Origin: Martelella mediterranea
GTDB taxonomy: Bacteria; Pseudomonadota; Alphaproteobacteria; Rhizobiales; Rhizobiaceae
Direction of reading: 5' to 3'
Assembly: GCA_003001975.1 (NCBI GenBank)
Contig: PVUG01000011.1
Span: forward strand, 96,674 to 160,673
DNA: 64,000 nt
This document shows positions 36,802 to 46,297 of this stretch, in pieces (the stretch's first letter is position 1; each line of letters opens with the position of its first letter). The translations under genes were made by a program, and so were the position numbers. Below the pieces are notes generated by a model. That model was given only the letters and a program-made list of their open reading frames with translations. It ran no database searches and was not told the origin of the DNA.

Positions 36802-37551
36802 TCAGGAGATGAGGCCAAGCCGGAATGCAAGCGCCACAAGGTTTTGCCGGTTGCGGGCGTGCAGTTTTTGCTGCAGCCCACTCACATACCAGTTGACGGT
36901 ATGATTGGTAAGGCCGATCGCCTTGCCGGTTTCCACCGATGTCATGCCATCGGCGAGATTTCTGAGGATTGTAACCTCGCGGGCAGACAGTTCCGGAACG
37001 ATGCCCGAGCGGCGTCGCGTCGGCTTCCCGCATTGCAGAATAAAGAGACTGCGCTTCAATGTTTCCCTGGCAAGGGTGGCGAACAGGCTGACCTCAAGCG
37101 TGGAAAGCTCGATCCGGTTTGCGCAGGCAAACACCATTGCGCCTGCAAGCCCTTCGCGCTGATAGACGGGAAAGGTGACGCCGTAATTCAGGCCGGTTTC
37201 CGCAGCCCGCACGCAGCGCGTGCGCAGCCTGCGGTAGATAGCAGGGTTGAATTCTTTAGTCTCGACTGTCGCTCTGTCCCAGTAATACGGGTCGCCCGAT
37301 GTGCCGAACGACAGCAGTATGCCGTCGGCCTCGCTATCGAAAAGCACCGAGACATCCGCGTTCACAATGTGTTCGAAAATGTTCTGCCATGCGACATTGT
37401 TGCCTGCGGGGGTGACGGTTCGCTGGAAAAGGCCAAGGCGATCAAAATCGTAACGGAGAGCGACCTTTTCGACTGCGTTGTAAAGGTTGATGAGGCTATC
37501 TATCTCATGCATCAGCACGAGATATTCCAACACGTCGTGAAACTTTTTCAA
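36802..37551 (-). CDS. LuxR-type regulator with autoinducer-binding-like domain
   Basis: A 249-residue LuxR-family regulator. The C-terminal GerE helix-turn-helix is clear (LSAREVTILRNLADGMTSVETGKAIGLTNHTVNWYVSGLQQKL). The N-terminal about 170 residues have the size and layout of an acyl-homoserine-lactone domain, with WQNIF and PYYWDRATVETKEFNP in places where TraR-type receptors keep ligand residues, although the match is weak. The frame opens with TTG at 37551 with no clear ribosome site; ATG 37512 is an alternative. No luxI-type synthase is visible, so it may be a LuxR solo. Confidence 0.75.
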   Translation of the reverse strand: MKKFHDVLEYLVLMHEIDSLINLYNAVEKVALRYDFDRLGLFQRTVTPAGNNVAWQNIFEHIVNADVSVLFDSEADGILLSFGTSGDPYYWDRATVETKEFNPAIYRRLRTRCVRAAETGLNYGVTFPVYQREGLAGAMVFACANRIELSTLEVSLFATLARETLKRSLFILQCGKPTRRRSGIVPELSAREVTILRNLADGMTSVETGKAIGLTNHTVNWYVSGLQQKLHARNRQNLVALAFRLGLIS

Positions 37552-37776
37552 GGAGCGGTTTCTTTCGGGCTAGCGGCAACAAAGTCTTTGCACCGGCCTG
37601 GACGATTCATATTACAAGGCTTGGCCGTTCAGGCATCGAGATGCGAACAGCCTTAAAGATACAGTGTTCAAATTTACACGTATTGGGAGCGTTATCAACC
37701 ATAAGATTAGTGGCGCGCAACGTTTTTGCACGCTTAATTTCGGACGCTCTGTCGAGAGCAATCTATACGGGAATGC

Positions 37777-37802
37777 GGCCGCGATTTTGCCAGATCGCGG
37801 CC
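37777..37802 (-). terminator. Inverted repeat downstream of the RND pump
   Basis: GGCCGCGAT (37777-37785) pairs with ATCGCGGCC (37794-37802) across eight bases, just beyond the RND gene stop at 37813. There is no T-run. The gap 37552-37812 otherwise shows nothing I can name beyond the promoter region of the LuxR-type gene. Confidence 0.5.
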
Positions 37803-37812
37803 GGTATTCTTG

Positions 37813-40800
37813 TCAGCTTCGCAGTGCGCGATAGATCGCCGGAATGATCAGCACCGTCAGAAGCGTCGACGATATCAGGCCGAACAGCAGCGAGATCGCC
37901 AGGCCCTGGAAGATCGGATCGGCCAGGATCACGGCGGCGCCGATGATCGCCGCAAGGGCGGTCAGCAGGATTGGCTTGAAGCGAATCGAACCGGCCGCAA
38001 TCAGCGTGTCGATCATCGGCACGTCATCCGATTTGGTATGCCGGATGAAATCGACCAGCAGGATCGAGTTGCGCACGATAATGCCCGCAAGCGCGATGAA
38101 GCCGATCATCGAGGTGGCCGTGAACGGCGCGTTGAACATCCAGTGGCCGAGCATGATGCCGATGAAGGTCAGCGGCACCGGCGTCAGGATCACCAGCGGC
38201 ACCTTGAACGAGCCGAACTGGGCGACGACCAGGATATAGATCCCCAGAAGCGCGACCATGAAGGCCGCTCCCATATCGCGGAAGGTGACCCAGGTGACCT
38301 CCCATTCGCCGTCCCAGAGCAGCACCGGTGTGGTTTCGTCTTCCGGCTGGCCGTGCAGTTTGATCGCGGGTTTGGGCAAATCGCCCCAGTCCATCGCATC
38401 GATGGCATCCTGAACCGCCAGCATGCCGTAAAGCGGCGCCTCGAAATCCCCCGCCAGTTCACCGGTCACCATATCGGCATAATGGCCGTTATGGCGGAAG
38501 ATAGCATAGGAGGTGGGTTCTTCGCTCACTGTGACGACGTCGCCGAGTTCGACCACGGAGGCCGTTCCGCCGGTGGTCGAGGCGACCGGCGTCGACAGGA
38601 AGGTCTCGTCGAGCACCTTCTGGTCCTTCGTCCGGCCGATCTCGATCGGGATCGGGGGCCGGCCGCCACCGCGATGGGAATAGCCGACCGTGGTCGTGCC
38701 GTTGAGTGCAGCAAGCGCATCGAAGACATCCTGCTCGGCAACGCCGTAGGATTCCAGATCGTCGCCGGAAATCGTCACCCGCAGGCGCTTTGCCTGCTGG
38801 CCATAGCTGTCATCGACGTCGACGATGAAGGGCACGGAGCGGAAGGCCTCCTTGACCTTTTCGGCAACCGCGCGCCGGGTTTCGGCATCCGGACCGTAGA
38901 TCTCGGCAAGCAGCGTTGCCATGACCGGCGGGCCGGGCGGCGGCTCGACGACCTTGAGCGAGCTTCCGGCCGGCACGGGAACCGCGGCCAGGATCTTCTG
39001 CCTGAGATCGAGTGCAATCTCGTGGCTTGAGCGATCGCGATCGCCCTTCGACGTCAGATTGATCTGGACGTCGCCCATTTCCGGCCGGTTGCGCATATAA
39101 TAGTGGCGAACCAGTCCGTTGAAGTTGAACGGGGAGGCGGTGCCCGCATGGGTCTGGACCGACATCACCTCCGGCGTCTGCAGCACCACATCGGCAACAG
39201 CCTGGGCAATCGCATCGGTTTCCTCGACCGAAGCGCCTTCCGGCAGATCGATTGTCACCTGCAGTTCCGACTTGTTGTCGAAGGGCAGCAGTTTGACGGT
39301 GACATGTTTCGTATAGAACAGGCTGAGCGAACCGAAAGTGGCGACCAGCACGAGGCCGATAAAGGTCCAGGAGCGCAGCTTCGTCTTCAGGATCGGCCGG
39401 GCAACCATCGCATAGGCGCGACCGAGCGCGCCGCCGCCATGGCCATCATCGGCATGGAGCTTGGCCTTGCCGGCAATCCTCACCATCAGCCAGGGCGTGA
39501 TCATCACCGCGACGAAGAAGGAGAAGATCATCGCTGCGGACGCAACCGCCGGGATCGGGCTCATATAAGGACCCATCATCCCGGAGACGAACATCATCGG
39601 CAGGAGGGCGGCAACAACCGTCAGCGTCGCGACGATCGTCGGGTTGCCGACCTCCGCCACCGCCTCGATGGCCGCCTGAGCACGGGTCCGCTCGTCGGGC
39701 ATGGCCCAGTGGCGGGCGATGTTCTCGATCACGACAATGGCGTCGTCCACCAGAATGCCGATGGAAAAGATCAGTGCGAACAGCGACACGCGGTTGAGCG
39801 TATAGCCCATGATATTGGCGGCAAACAGGGTCAGAAGGATCGTCACCGGAATGACGATGGCAACGACAAGGGCTTCCCGAAGCCCGATCGCGACCCAGAC
39901 TAGAATGATGATCGACACCGTGGCAAGCGCCAGATGGAACAGCAGTTCGTTAGCCTTCTCATTGGCGGTCTCGCCGTAATCCCTTGTAACGGCGACCGTC
40001 ATCGTGTCGGGAATGAGGGTTCCTTCGAGCTCGTCGACGCGGTGGAGAATGTCGTGGGCGACATTGACGGCATTGGCGCCGGCGCGTTTGGCGATCGCCA
40101 GGGTAACGGCGGGCACACGGTCCATCGTGCCGTCCTCGGCCAGCGTGACCGAGGAGGTGATGGCGTCGGCATCATTGGTGATGTAGGTGATATCGGCAAC
40201 ATCGCGCACATAGACCGGGCGGCCATCGGCGCTGGTCAGCAGAAGATTGCCGATTTCGCCGGGCGATGACAGGGTCTGGCCCGCCATCACATTGATCTGC
40301 ATGCCGTTGTCGCGCACCGTGCCGGTGGAAAAGGCGCGGTTTGCCGCCGTCACCTTGCCGGTCAGCGCCTTCAGCGTCACGCCGTAAAGGGCAAGCCTTT
40401 CGGGATCCGGCGCAATGCGGATCGCCTCGCCGGTCTCGCCGACCAGATAGGTAAGCCCGACCTCGTCGATCTTGGTCAGTTCGGTCTGTAATTCGCGGGC
40501 CACCCGGGTCAGATCATTGGCGGTGATGCCGGCATCCTGTCCTGCAGCCGGCGTCAGTGTCAGCGCCACAATGGCGACGTCATCGATGGTGCGGCCGACG
40601 ATCAGCGGCTCTGGAATGCCGACGGGGATATCGGACATATTGGCCATGACCTTGTCATGAACGCGCAGAACGGCACTGTCGGACGGCGTGCCGACCTTGA
40701 AACGGGCGGTGACCATGACCTGGTTGTCGGAGATCTGCGAATAGACATGCTCGACATCATTGATGCCCTTGATGATCGTCTCCAGTGGTTCGGAGACAAG

Positions 40801-41007
40801 CTTGACGGCATCCTCCGCCTTCAGGCCCGGGGCCTGGACGATGATATCGACCATCGGCACGGAAATCTGCGGCTCTTCCTCGCGCGGCAGGGTGATGAGC
40901 GCCACGATGCCGAGCGCAAGGGCTGCCAGCAGAAACAGCGGTGTCAGCGGCGAAGCGATGAAGGACTTTGTCAGCCCGCCCGCTATGCCAAGCTTATGCG
41001 GTTTCAT
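37813..41007 (-). CDS. RND efflux transporter permease (AcrB/HAE-like)
   Basis: A 1064-residue inner-membrane proton-driven pump. It has the RND layout: an N-terminal membrane helix, two large periplasmic loops and about 12 helices. The proton-relay Asp pair is in GILVDDAIVVIENIARH. The C-terminal GLISSTLLTVLIIPAIYRAL is typical. Substrate class (drug, solvent, dye, metal) is not decidable. It overlaps the adaptor gene by four bases. No TolC-type gene is next to it. Confidence 0.93.
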   Translation of the reverse strand: MKPHKLGIAGGLTKSFIASPLTPLFLLAALALGIVALITLPREEEPQISVPMVDIIVQAPGLKAEDAVKLVSEPLETIIKGINDVEHVYSQISDNQVMVTARFKVGTPSDSAVLRVHDKVMANMSDIPVGIPEPLIVGRTIDDVAIVALTLTPAAGQDAGITANDLTRVARELQTELTKIDEVGLTYLVGETGEAIRIAPDPERLALYGVTLKALTGKVTAANRAFSTGTVRDNGMQINVMAGQTLSSPGEIGNLLLTSADGRPVYVRDVADITYITNDADAITSSVTLAEDGTMDRVPAVTLAIAKRAGANAVNVAHDILHRVDELEGTLIPDTMTVAVTRDYGETANEKANELLFHLALATVSIIILVWVAIGLREALVVAIVIPVTILLTLFAANIMGYTLNRVSLFALIFSIGILVDDAIVVIENIARHWAMPDERTRAQAAIEAVAEVGNPTIVATLTVVAALLPMMFVSGMMGPYMSPIPAVASAAMIFSFFVAVMITPWLMVRIAGKAKLHADDGHGGGALGRAYAMVARPILKTKLRSWTFIGLVLVATFGSLSLFYTKHVTVKLLPFDNKSELQVTIDLPEGASVEETDAIAQAVADVVLQTPEVMSVQTHAGTASPFNFNGLVRHYYMRNRPEMGDVQINLTSKGDRDRSSHEIALDLRQKILAAVPVPAGSSLKVVEPPPGPPVMATLLAEIYGPDAETRRAVAEKVKEAFRSVPFIVDVDDSYGQQAKRLRVTISGDDLESYGVAEQDVFDALAALNGTTTVGYSHRGGGRPPIPIEIGRTKDQKVLDETFLSTPVASTTGGTASVVELGDVVTVSEEPTSYAIFRHNGHYADMVTGELAGDFEAPLYGMLAVQDAIDAMDWGDLPKPAIKLHGQPEDETTPVLLWDGEWEVTWVTFRDMGAAFMVALLGIYILVVAQFGSFKVPLVILTPVPLTFIGIMLGHWMFNAPFTATSMIGFIALAGIIVRNSILLVDFIRHTKSDDVPMIDTLIAAGSIRFKPILLTALAAIIGAAVILADPIFQGLAISLLFGLISSTLLTVLIIPAIYRALRS

Positions 41008-42002
41008 GGGACGATCACCTCATCGCCGGCGACAAGCCCGGTCAGCACTTCCGTCATGGTATGGCCGTCGATTTCGGCGTTGCCGCCGGTGATCACGGTC
41101 TTTTCCCGCGTCTGTCCGCTGCCGAGCGAAACCGTGATGAAATCCAGCCCGTGACGGGTGGTCACAGCCGCAGCCGGCACGAAAAACGCTTCGCGCTCGC
41201 CGATCGGCACGCGTACCAGAAAGCGCTGGTTGACATAGCTGGTCTTCAGCCCATCGACCTCGACATCGGCAATCACACGGTTGTTGTCGAGCTCGGGGTA
41301 GAGCTTGACCAGTTTGCCCGTGGCCGCGCCGTCCGCATCGGGGCGGGTGATCTCGATGCTCGCGCCTTCCTCAAGCAGGTTTGCGTGGCGGGCGGGAATG
41401 GCAAGCCTCAGGAAAAAGCCGCCGGAGCCGATCGTCGCCACGGTCTCGCCGGGCAGGATCACCGAACCTTCGACCACCGGCACCTGCAGCACCCGGCCGG
41501 AAGCCGGAGCGACAATGTCGCCCTCGCGCAATTGCTGGCGAACCACTTCCATATTGGCGTTGACCGACGCGATATTGTTGACGACGACATCGACCTGGGT
41601 CCTCAGCGTGTCGAGCTGCTGATTGCTCATCACCCCGCGCTTGTTGAGATTTTCGCCGCGTTCCAGTTCCGAACGGGCGTTTTCGAGTGAGGCGTTGAGC
41701 CCCTTCAACTGCGCTTCATAGGCGGCGATCTGGTAATCCAGCTTGTCGTCCCTGACGGTGCCGATCACATCGCCTTCGCTGACCGTATCGCCCTCCGTCA
41801 GCGTCAGCGATTCCAGCGTGCCGCCGATGCGCGCGCGCGCCGGCACGGTGTCGCGGGCCTTGACCTCGCCATAGACCGCCTTCCATTCCGGCACGGTCAT
41901 CGGCTCGACCTTTATCATTGCGGCGGATACCGGAAAGGCCGTGAGGACGACGGCAAGAAGCGCGGCCGCGCCGCGCCATGCAAGCGCTTTTGGCATCATC
42001 AT
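41004..42002 (-). CDS. RND efflux periplasmic adaptor subunit (HlyD/MFP family)
   Basis: A 332-residue adaptor bridging the RND pump to an outer-membrane channel. An N-terminal signal peptide (ALLAVVLTAFPVSAA) is followed by a barrel-sandwich lipoyl-like segment (RIGGTLESLTLTEGDTVSEGDVIG), a coiled-coil hairpin (QLKGLNASLENARSELERGENLNKRG) and beta-barrel segments. I start at the first of three Met codons (42002); the frame further upstream is unrelated. It lies seven bases after the DUF2892 gene and overlaps the pump gene. Confidence 0.9.
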   Translation of the reverse strand: MMMPKALAWRGAAALLAVVLTAFPVSAAMIKVEPMTVPEWKAVYGEVKARDTVPARARIGGTLESLTLTEGDTVSEGDVIGTVRDDKLDYQIAAYEAQLKGLNASLENARSELERGENLNKRGVMSNQQLDTLRTQVDVVVNNIASVNANMEVVRQQLREGDIVAPASGRVLQVPVVEGSVILPGETVATIGSGGFFLRLAIPARHANLLEEGASIEITRPDADGAATGKLVKLYPELDNNRVIADVEVDGLKTSYVNQRFLVRVPIGEREAFFVPAAAVTTRHGLDFITVSLGSGQTREKTVITGGNAEIDGHTMTEVLTGLVAGDEVIVP

Positions 42003-42009
42003 CTCACTT

Positions 42010-42210
42010 TCAAAATGCGGTGCCGGACTTGATGCCGAGCTTTTTGAAGATGATGGCGGCCGGGCAGAAGCCGGTAAAGGCCGACTGCAGCAGGTTGAGG
42101 CCGACAAAGGCGGTGAGCCACAGCCAGTAGATGCTGACGAAGACCGTCAGAAGAACCGACAGCAGAACCATGAAACCGGCAAAGGCCAGAACGGCACGAT
42201 CGAGAGACAT
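42010..42210 (-). CDS. DUF2892 / YgaP-type small inner-membrane protein
   Basis: A 66-residue membrane protein with two hydrophobic segments ([20 protein letters not shown] and [20 protein letters not shown]), ending [13 protein letters not shown]. The N-R-x-V-x-x-x-A-G motif appears here as [10 protein letters not shown], as in DUF2892 proteins linked to rhodanese or sulfur and metal resistance. ATG 42210 has AGGAG seven bases upstream. It heads the DUF2892-adaptor-RND operon, so it probably belongs to the same stress response. Confidence 0.85.
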   Translation of the reverse strand: MSLDRAVLAFAGFMVLLSVLLTVFVSIYWLWLTAFVGLNLLQSAFTGFCPAAIIFKKLGIKSGTAF

Positions 42211-42230
42211 TGCAAACTCCTCGCTAAAAG

Positions 42231-42251
42231 ATACGTACTTTCGTATATACG
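42231..42251. promoter_or_regulatory. CGTATATACG palindrome, candidate operator of the RND operon
   Basis: The 10-bp perfect dyad CGTATATACG (42242-42251) lies about 30 bases upstream of the DUF2892 start. It is preceded by ATACG (42231) facing CGTAT (42242), and TACGTA at 42232. Such AT-rich dyads fit ArsR/BigR- or TetR-type repressors. No regulator gene is adjacent. Confidence 0.45.
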
Positions 42252-42380
42252 TTATTATATCGAATTTGCAAGAGCCGTTCTGCTTTCCATCGGGCGCAGC
42301 CGACGTCTGGAAAGCGGACACGGACATTCCCATATCATAAGGCAAGGCGGCCGATCCGCCGATTGATCAAGGTCACAATC

Positions 42381-43319
42381 ATGGTGCAGCAACAACAAGA
42401 CCCCTATCAATTGCTCGGCGTTGCCAAAACGGCCTCTCAGGACGAGATCAAGAAGGCCTATCGGCAACTTGCCAAGAAACTTCATCCCGACCTCAATCCC
42501 GGCGATGCCGCCAAGGCGGAACAGTTCAGCCAGGTGACGGCGGCCTACGACCTTTTGAGCGACCCGGAAAAGCGCCGCCGCTTCGATGCCGGCGAGATCG
42601 ACATCAACCAGCAGGCGCGGCCGGAGCGACAATATTATCGCGCCCATGCCGAGGCCGATCCGAGCGCGCGCTACGAGTTCGAAGGCGGGTTTGACGATCT
42701 CGGCGAATTCTTCGCCCGCGCCTTCGGTGGCCGGGCCGGGGACGGCGCAGGGCAAAGACGGAGTTCGATGCGGATGCGCGGTCAGGATCGGCACTTTCAT
42801 CTTCAGGTCAGCCTCATCGAGGCGCTTTCCGGCGCAAAGAAGACTGTCGGCCTTCCCGAAGGCGGGCGCATCGCGCTGACGATTCCGGCCGGCATCGAGG
42901 ACGGCAAGACGCTGAGACTTGCCGGAAAGGGCGAGCCGGGCGTCAATGGCGGCCCGTCGGGTGACGCCTATGTGCGCGTCGAGGTGCTGCCCGATGCCGT
43001 CTTTACCCGCGATGGCGACGATATCGTGCTCGAACTGCCGGTCGGCGTGGACGAGGCCGTGATTGGCGCCACCGTCTCGGTGCCGACGATCGGCGGCCGG
43101 GTCAATCTGAAGGTCCCCGCCAATTCCAGTTCCGGCCGGGTGATGCGGCTGAAGGGCAAGGGCGCACCGAAACCGGGCGGCGGAGCCGGCGACATGCTGG
43201 TCACCCTGAAGATCGTATTGCCGCCGGAGCCCGATCCCGCCCTTGAGGAAGCGCTCAGGGCATGGCGAAGCGAGCATGGCTACGATCCACGCGCGGGCTG
43301 GAAAGGAGGCCGGCGATGA
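42381..43319 (+). CDS. CbpA-type DnaJ co-chaperone (J domain plus C-terminal domain)
   Basis: A 312-residue Hsp40. The N-terminal J domain (about residues 7-70) has the HPD motif in KKLHPDLNPGD. A Gly/Phe-rich linker (FEGGFDDLGEFFARAFGG) and two C-terminal peptide-binding modules (LPEGGRIALTIPAGIEDGKTLRL and after) follow. The zinc-finger cysteines of canonical DnaJ are missing, which makes it CbpA-like. ATG 42381 is preferred to an upstream TTG at 42363. It overlaps cbpM by four bases. Confidence 0.92.
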   Translation: MVQQQQDPYQLLGVAKTASQDEIKKAYRQLAKKLHPDLNPGDAAKAEQFSQVTAAYDLLSDPEKRRRFDAGEIDINQQARPERQYYRAHAEADPSARYEFEGGFDDLGEFFARAFGGRAGDGAGQRRSSMRMRGQDRHFHLQVSLIEALSGAKKTVGLPEGGRIALTIPAGIEDGKTLRLAGKGEPGVNGGPSGDAYVRVEVLPDAVFTRDGDDIVLELPVGVDEAVIGATVSVPTIGGRVNLKVPANSSSGRVMRLKGKGAPKPGGGAGDMLVTLKIVLPPEPDPALEEALRAWRSEHGYDPRAGWKGGRR

Positions 43320-43651
43320 TCATCATGACGAAAACGCAAGTGCTGGAACGGATCGGCCGGTTGAGCGCCGAGCGGCTGGAAATCTGCGTCACCCGCGCAT
43401 GGGTCAAGCCGCGTGAGGGCGAACGCGGCCCGGCCTTTGACGAAACCGATCTGGCCCGTCTGCAATTCATTGTCGAACTGACCGAGGATCTGGAGGTCAA
43501 TGACGACGCGGTTCCGGTCATTCTCGGTCTGATGGATGAGCTCAGTACGCTGCGCCGGCGCATGCGCGCCCTTGATGAGGCGCTCAATGTCGAAGGTGAG
43601 GATGTCCGCGAGGCGGTGATTGCGCGCCTGCGGGATCGGGCAGGAGCCTGA
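43316..43651 (+). CDS. cbpM: Chaperone modulator CbpM
   Basis: A 111-residue MerR-like helical protein that binds the J domain of CbpA and inhibits it. The segment VLERIGRLSAERLEICVTRAWVKP followed by DETDLARLQFIVELTEDLEVNDDAVPVILGLMDEL is typical. GGAGG precedes the start at 43316, which overlaps the DnaJ stop, so the pair is co-translated. It ends against coaBC with no gap. Confidence 0.9.
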   Translation: MIIMTKTQVLERIGRLSAERLEICVTRAWVKPREGERGPAFDETDLARLQFIVELTEDLEVNDDAVPVILGLMDELSTLRRRMRALDEALNVEGEDVREAVIARLRDRAGA

Positions 43652-44851
43652 TCAGAGCCGCCCGGCAATCCAGTTTGCCAGTTTGTCGGCCACATGCGTC
43701 TTGTCCATGTCGGGCCAGACTTCGGTCGTTTCCTTTGTTACCAGCATGACCTGATTGCGGCTGCCGCCCATGACGCCGTCTTTCGAAACATCATTGGCGA
43801 CGATCAGGTCGGCGCCCTTGCGGGTCAACTTGTCGGCGGCATAGGTCGCGACATCCTGCGTTTCGGCGGCAAAGCCGATGACGAGATGCGGGCGCTGCGC
43901 ATGATGGCCGATGGTTTTCAGAATGTCGGGGTTTTCCGTCAGCTGAAGCGGGGGCGGTGCCTCGCCGGGCTTTTTCTTCATCTTCTGCACGGCGGAATCC
44001 GTTGCCCGCCAGTCGGAAACGGCTGCGACCATGACGGCGATATCGGCGGGAAGGGCGGCCTCGACGGCGGCCAGCATATCGCGCGCGCTTTCCACATGCA
44101 CGGTGCTGACGCCTTCGGGATCGGCAATTGTCACTGGGCCGGAAACCAGCGTCACATCGGCTCCCAGTTTCGCAAGGGCTGCGGCAATGGCGTGGCCCTG
44201 GCGGCCGGAGGAACGGTTGGCGATATAGCGCACCGGATCGATGGCCTCATGGGTCGGGCCGGAGGTGATGACGGCGCGCTTTCCGGAAAGCGGCTTCGGC
44301 TTGTCATCGAACACCGCTTCGATGGCGGCGACAATCTCCATCGGCTCTGCCATACGGCCGGTTCCGGCCTCGCCGCTTTCGGCCATTTCGCCGGCCATCG
44401 GGCCGATGGTCATGACGCCGTCGGCGACAAGGGTCGCAAGATTGCGCCGCGTTGGCGCTGCGGTCCACATTTTCGGGTTCATCGCGGGCGCCAGCAGCAG
44501 CGGGCAGTCGCGGGCCAAAAGCACGGCGCTTGCCAGATCGTCGGCAAGACCGTTGGCCGCTTTCGCAATCAGATTGGCAGTCGCCGGCGCAACCACGATC
44601 AGGTCGTTTTCGCGCGCAAGGCGGATATGCCCGACATCCTGTTCCTCGGTGCGCGAAAACAGATCGGTAAACACATGCCCGCCGGACAGCGCGCCGACGG
44701 CCAGCGGCGTGACGAATTCGGTCGCCGCAGCCGTCATCACCGGCGTCACCCGCGCGCCGCGCTCTTTCAGCCGCCGGATCAGATCGAGGCTCTTATAGGC
44801 CGCAATACCGCCGGCGATAGTCAGAAGAATGCGTTTGTCTTTCAGCGACAT
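43652..44851 (-). CDS. coaBC: Phosphopantothenoylcysteine decarboxylase/synthase (bifunctional)
   Basis: A 399-residue fusion carrying two CoA steps. The N-terminal CoaC part is an FMN-dependent decarboxylase (ILLTIAGGIAAYKSLDLIRRL, LAPAMNPKMWTAAPTRRNL). The C-terminal CoaB ligase has TSGPTHEAIDPVRYIANRSSGRQGHA, MVAAVSDWRA and LTENPDIL. Full length. With coaE at 3 kb, two CoA-pathway loci are in the window. Convergent with cbpM. Confidence 0.97.
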   Translation of the reverse strand: MSLKDKRILLTIAGGIAAYKSLDLIRRLKERGARVTPVMTAAATEFVTPLAVGALSGGHVFTDLFSRTEEQDVGHIRLARENDLIVVAPATANLIAKAANGLADDLASAVLLARDCPLLLAPAMNPKMWTAAPTRRNLATLVADGVMTIGPMAGEMAESGEAGTGRMAEPMEIVAAIEAVFDDKPKPLSGKRAVITSGPTHEAIDPVRYIANRSSGRQGHAIAAALAKLGADVTLVSGPVTIADPEGVSTVHVESARDMLAAVEAALPADIAVMVAAVSDWRATDSAVQKMKKKPGEAPPPLQLTENPDILKTIGHHAQRPHLVIGFAAETQDVATYAADKLTRKGADLIVANDVSKDGVMGGSRNQVMLVTKETTEVWPDMDKTHVADKLANWIAGRL

Positions 44852-44905
44852 GATAAGCCCGCCCGTTTCGTTGCAACGGTTTTAGCACGACGCGGACAAA
44901 GAAAA

Positions 44906-44940
44906 ACCCCGCAGTGTTGTCACTACGGGGGTTCACGATT
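44906..44940 (-). terminator. Rho-independent terminator after the carboxynorspermidine synthase gene
   Basis: AACCCC with an inner GCAGTG arm faces CACTAC-GGGGGTT across TTGT (one mismatch) around 44905-44933. Read on the minus strand, it is followed by TTTTTCTTT. It lies just beyond the stop at 44956. Confidence 0.75.
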
Positions 44941-44955
44941 TTCCTGTTTTCGGCG

Positions 44956-46200
44956 TTACTTTGAAAAATCGAGCGCGCGGTCGCCGTTTTCATCCTTCAC
45001 GCGCGTCGGCAGGCCGATGTGGTTGAGGATGTGGAGGAAGGGCTTGGGCGGCAGTTCCTCGACATTGGCCATGGTCTTCACATCCCATTCGCCGGAGGCG
45101 ACGAGAATGGCGGCGGCGACCGGGGGCACGCCGGCGGTAAAGGAAATGCCCTGCGAGCCGACTTCGTTATAGGCCTCCTTGTGGTCGGAGACATTGTAGA
45201 TGAACACTTCGGCCGGCTTGCCGTCCTTCGTGCCCTTGACGAAATCGCCGATGCAGGTCTTGCCGGTGTAGTTCGGCGCAAGCGAGGAGGGGTCGGGCAG
45301 AACCGCCTTGACCACCTTCAGCGGCACCACTTCCTCACCTTCCGCCGTCATCACCGGCTGTTCGGAGAGAAGGCCGAGGCTTTTCAGCACGGTGAAGACG
45401 TTGATGTAGTGGTCGCCGAACCCCATCCAGAAACGGACATTGGGCGAGCCCATGTTCTTCGACAACGAGTGGATCTCGTCATGGCCGGACATATAGGCCT
45501 TCTGCTTGCCGACAACCGGCAGGTCGAATTCATGGCCGACCTCGAACATTTTGTTCTGCGTCCACTCATTGTTCTGCCAGGCGTAAACCGTGCCGGTAAA
45601 TTCGCGGAAATTGATTTCCGGGTCGAAATTGGTGGCAAAATACTTGCCGTGGCTGCCGGCATTGATGTCGACGATGTCGATATCGGTGATGTCGTCGACA
45701 TAATCGTCCTTGGCAAGGCGGGCATAGGCATTGACGACGCCGGGATCGAAGCCCGCGCCGAGAATGGCGGTCACGCCCTTTTCAGCGCAGCGTTCCTTGC
45801 GCTTCCATTCGTAGTTTGCGTACCACGGCGGGGTTTCGCAGATCTTGTCGGGCTCTTCGTGGATGGCGGTGTCGATATAGGCCGCGCCCGTTTCAAGGCA
45901 GGCTTCCAGCACCGACATGTTGAGGAAGGCGGTGCCGACATTGATGACGATCTCGACGCCGGTCTGGTTGATCAGCGCCACGGTTGACGGGATATCGAGG
46001 GCGTCGAGCTGGTGGGCGAGCAGAACGCCGTCCTGCTTCATCGCCTGCTTTTCAAGAACACTCTCGATGATCGCGTCGCATTTCGCCTTGGTGCGCGAGG
46101 CGATGTGGATGTCGCCGAGCACGTCATTGTTCTGGGCGCATTTATGCGCCACCACCTGGGCGACGCCGCCGGCGCCTATGATCAGGACATTCTTCTTCAT
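44956..46200 (-). CDS. Carboxynorspermidine/carboxyspermidine synthase (saccharopine dehydrogenase family)
   Basis: A 414-residue NAD(P)H-dependent enzyme that condenses aspartate semialdehyde with a diamine. The Rossmann motif KNVLIIGAGGVAQVVAHKCA starts the protein, and AAYIDTAIHEEP then GVTAILGAGFDPGVVNAYARLA are family segments. The nspC-like decarboxylase is next upstream in the same direction, 97 bases away, which supports the polyamine role over lysine metabolism. It would make carboxyspermidine from putrescine. Confidence 0.9.
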   Translation of the reverse strand: MKKNVLIIGAGGVAQVVAHKCAQNNDVLGDIHIASRTKAKCDAIIESVLEKQAMKQDGVLLAHQLDALDIPSTVALINQTGVEIVINVGTAFLNMSVLEACLETGAAYIDTAIHEEPDKICETPPWYANYEWKRKERCAEKGVTAILGAGFDPGVVNAYARLAKDDYVDDITDIDIVDINAGSHGKYFATNFDPEINFREFTGTVYAWQNNEWTQNKMFEVGHEFDLPVVGKQKAYMSGHDEIHSLSKNMGSPNVRFWMGFGDHYINVFTVLKSLGLLSEQPVMTAEGEEVVPLKVVKAVLPDPSSLAPNYTGKTCIGDFVKGTKDGKPAEVFIYNVSDHKEAYNEVGSQGISFTAGVPPVAAAILVASGEWDVKTMANVEELPPKPFLHILNHIGLPTRVKDENGDRALDFSK

Positions 46201-46297
46201 CAGGACAACGCCTCCGGTTTTTCAAGTCCGTTGTGTCCGGCCGATGGGCCAGTGAAATCAGGTGCGGCGCAAATCCTTGCGCGCGCTTGTGACGCCT

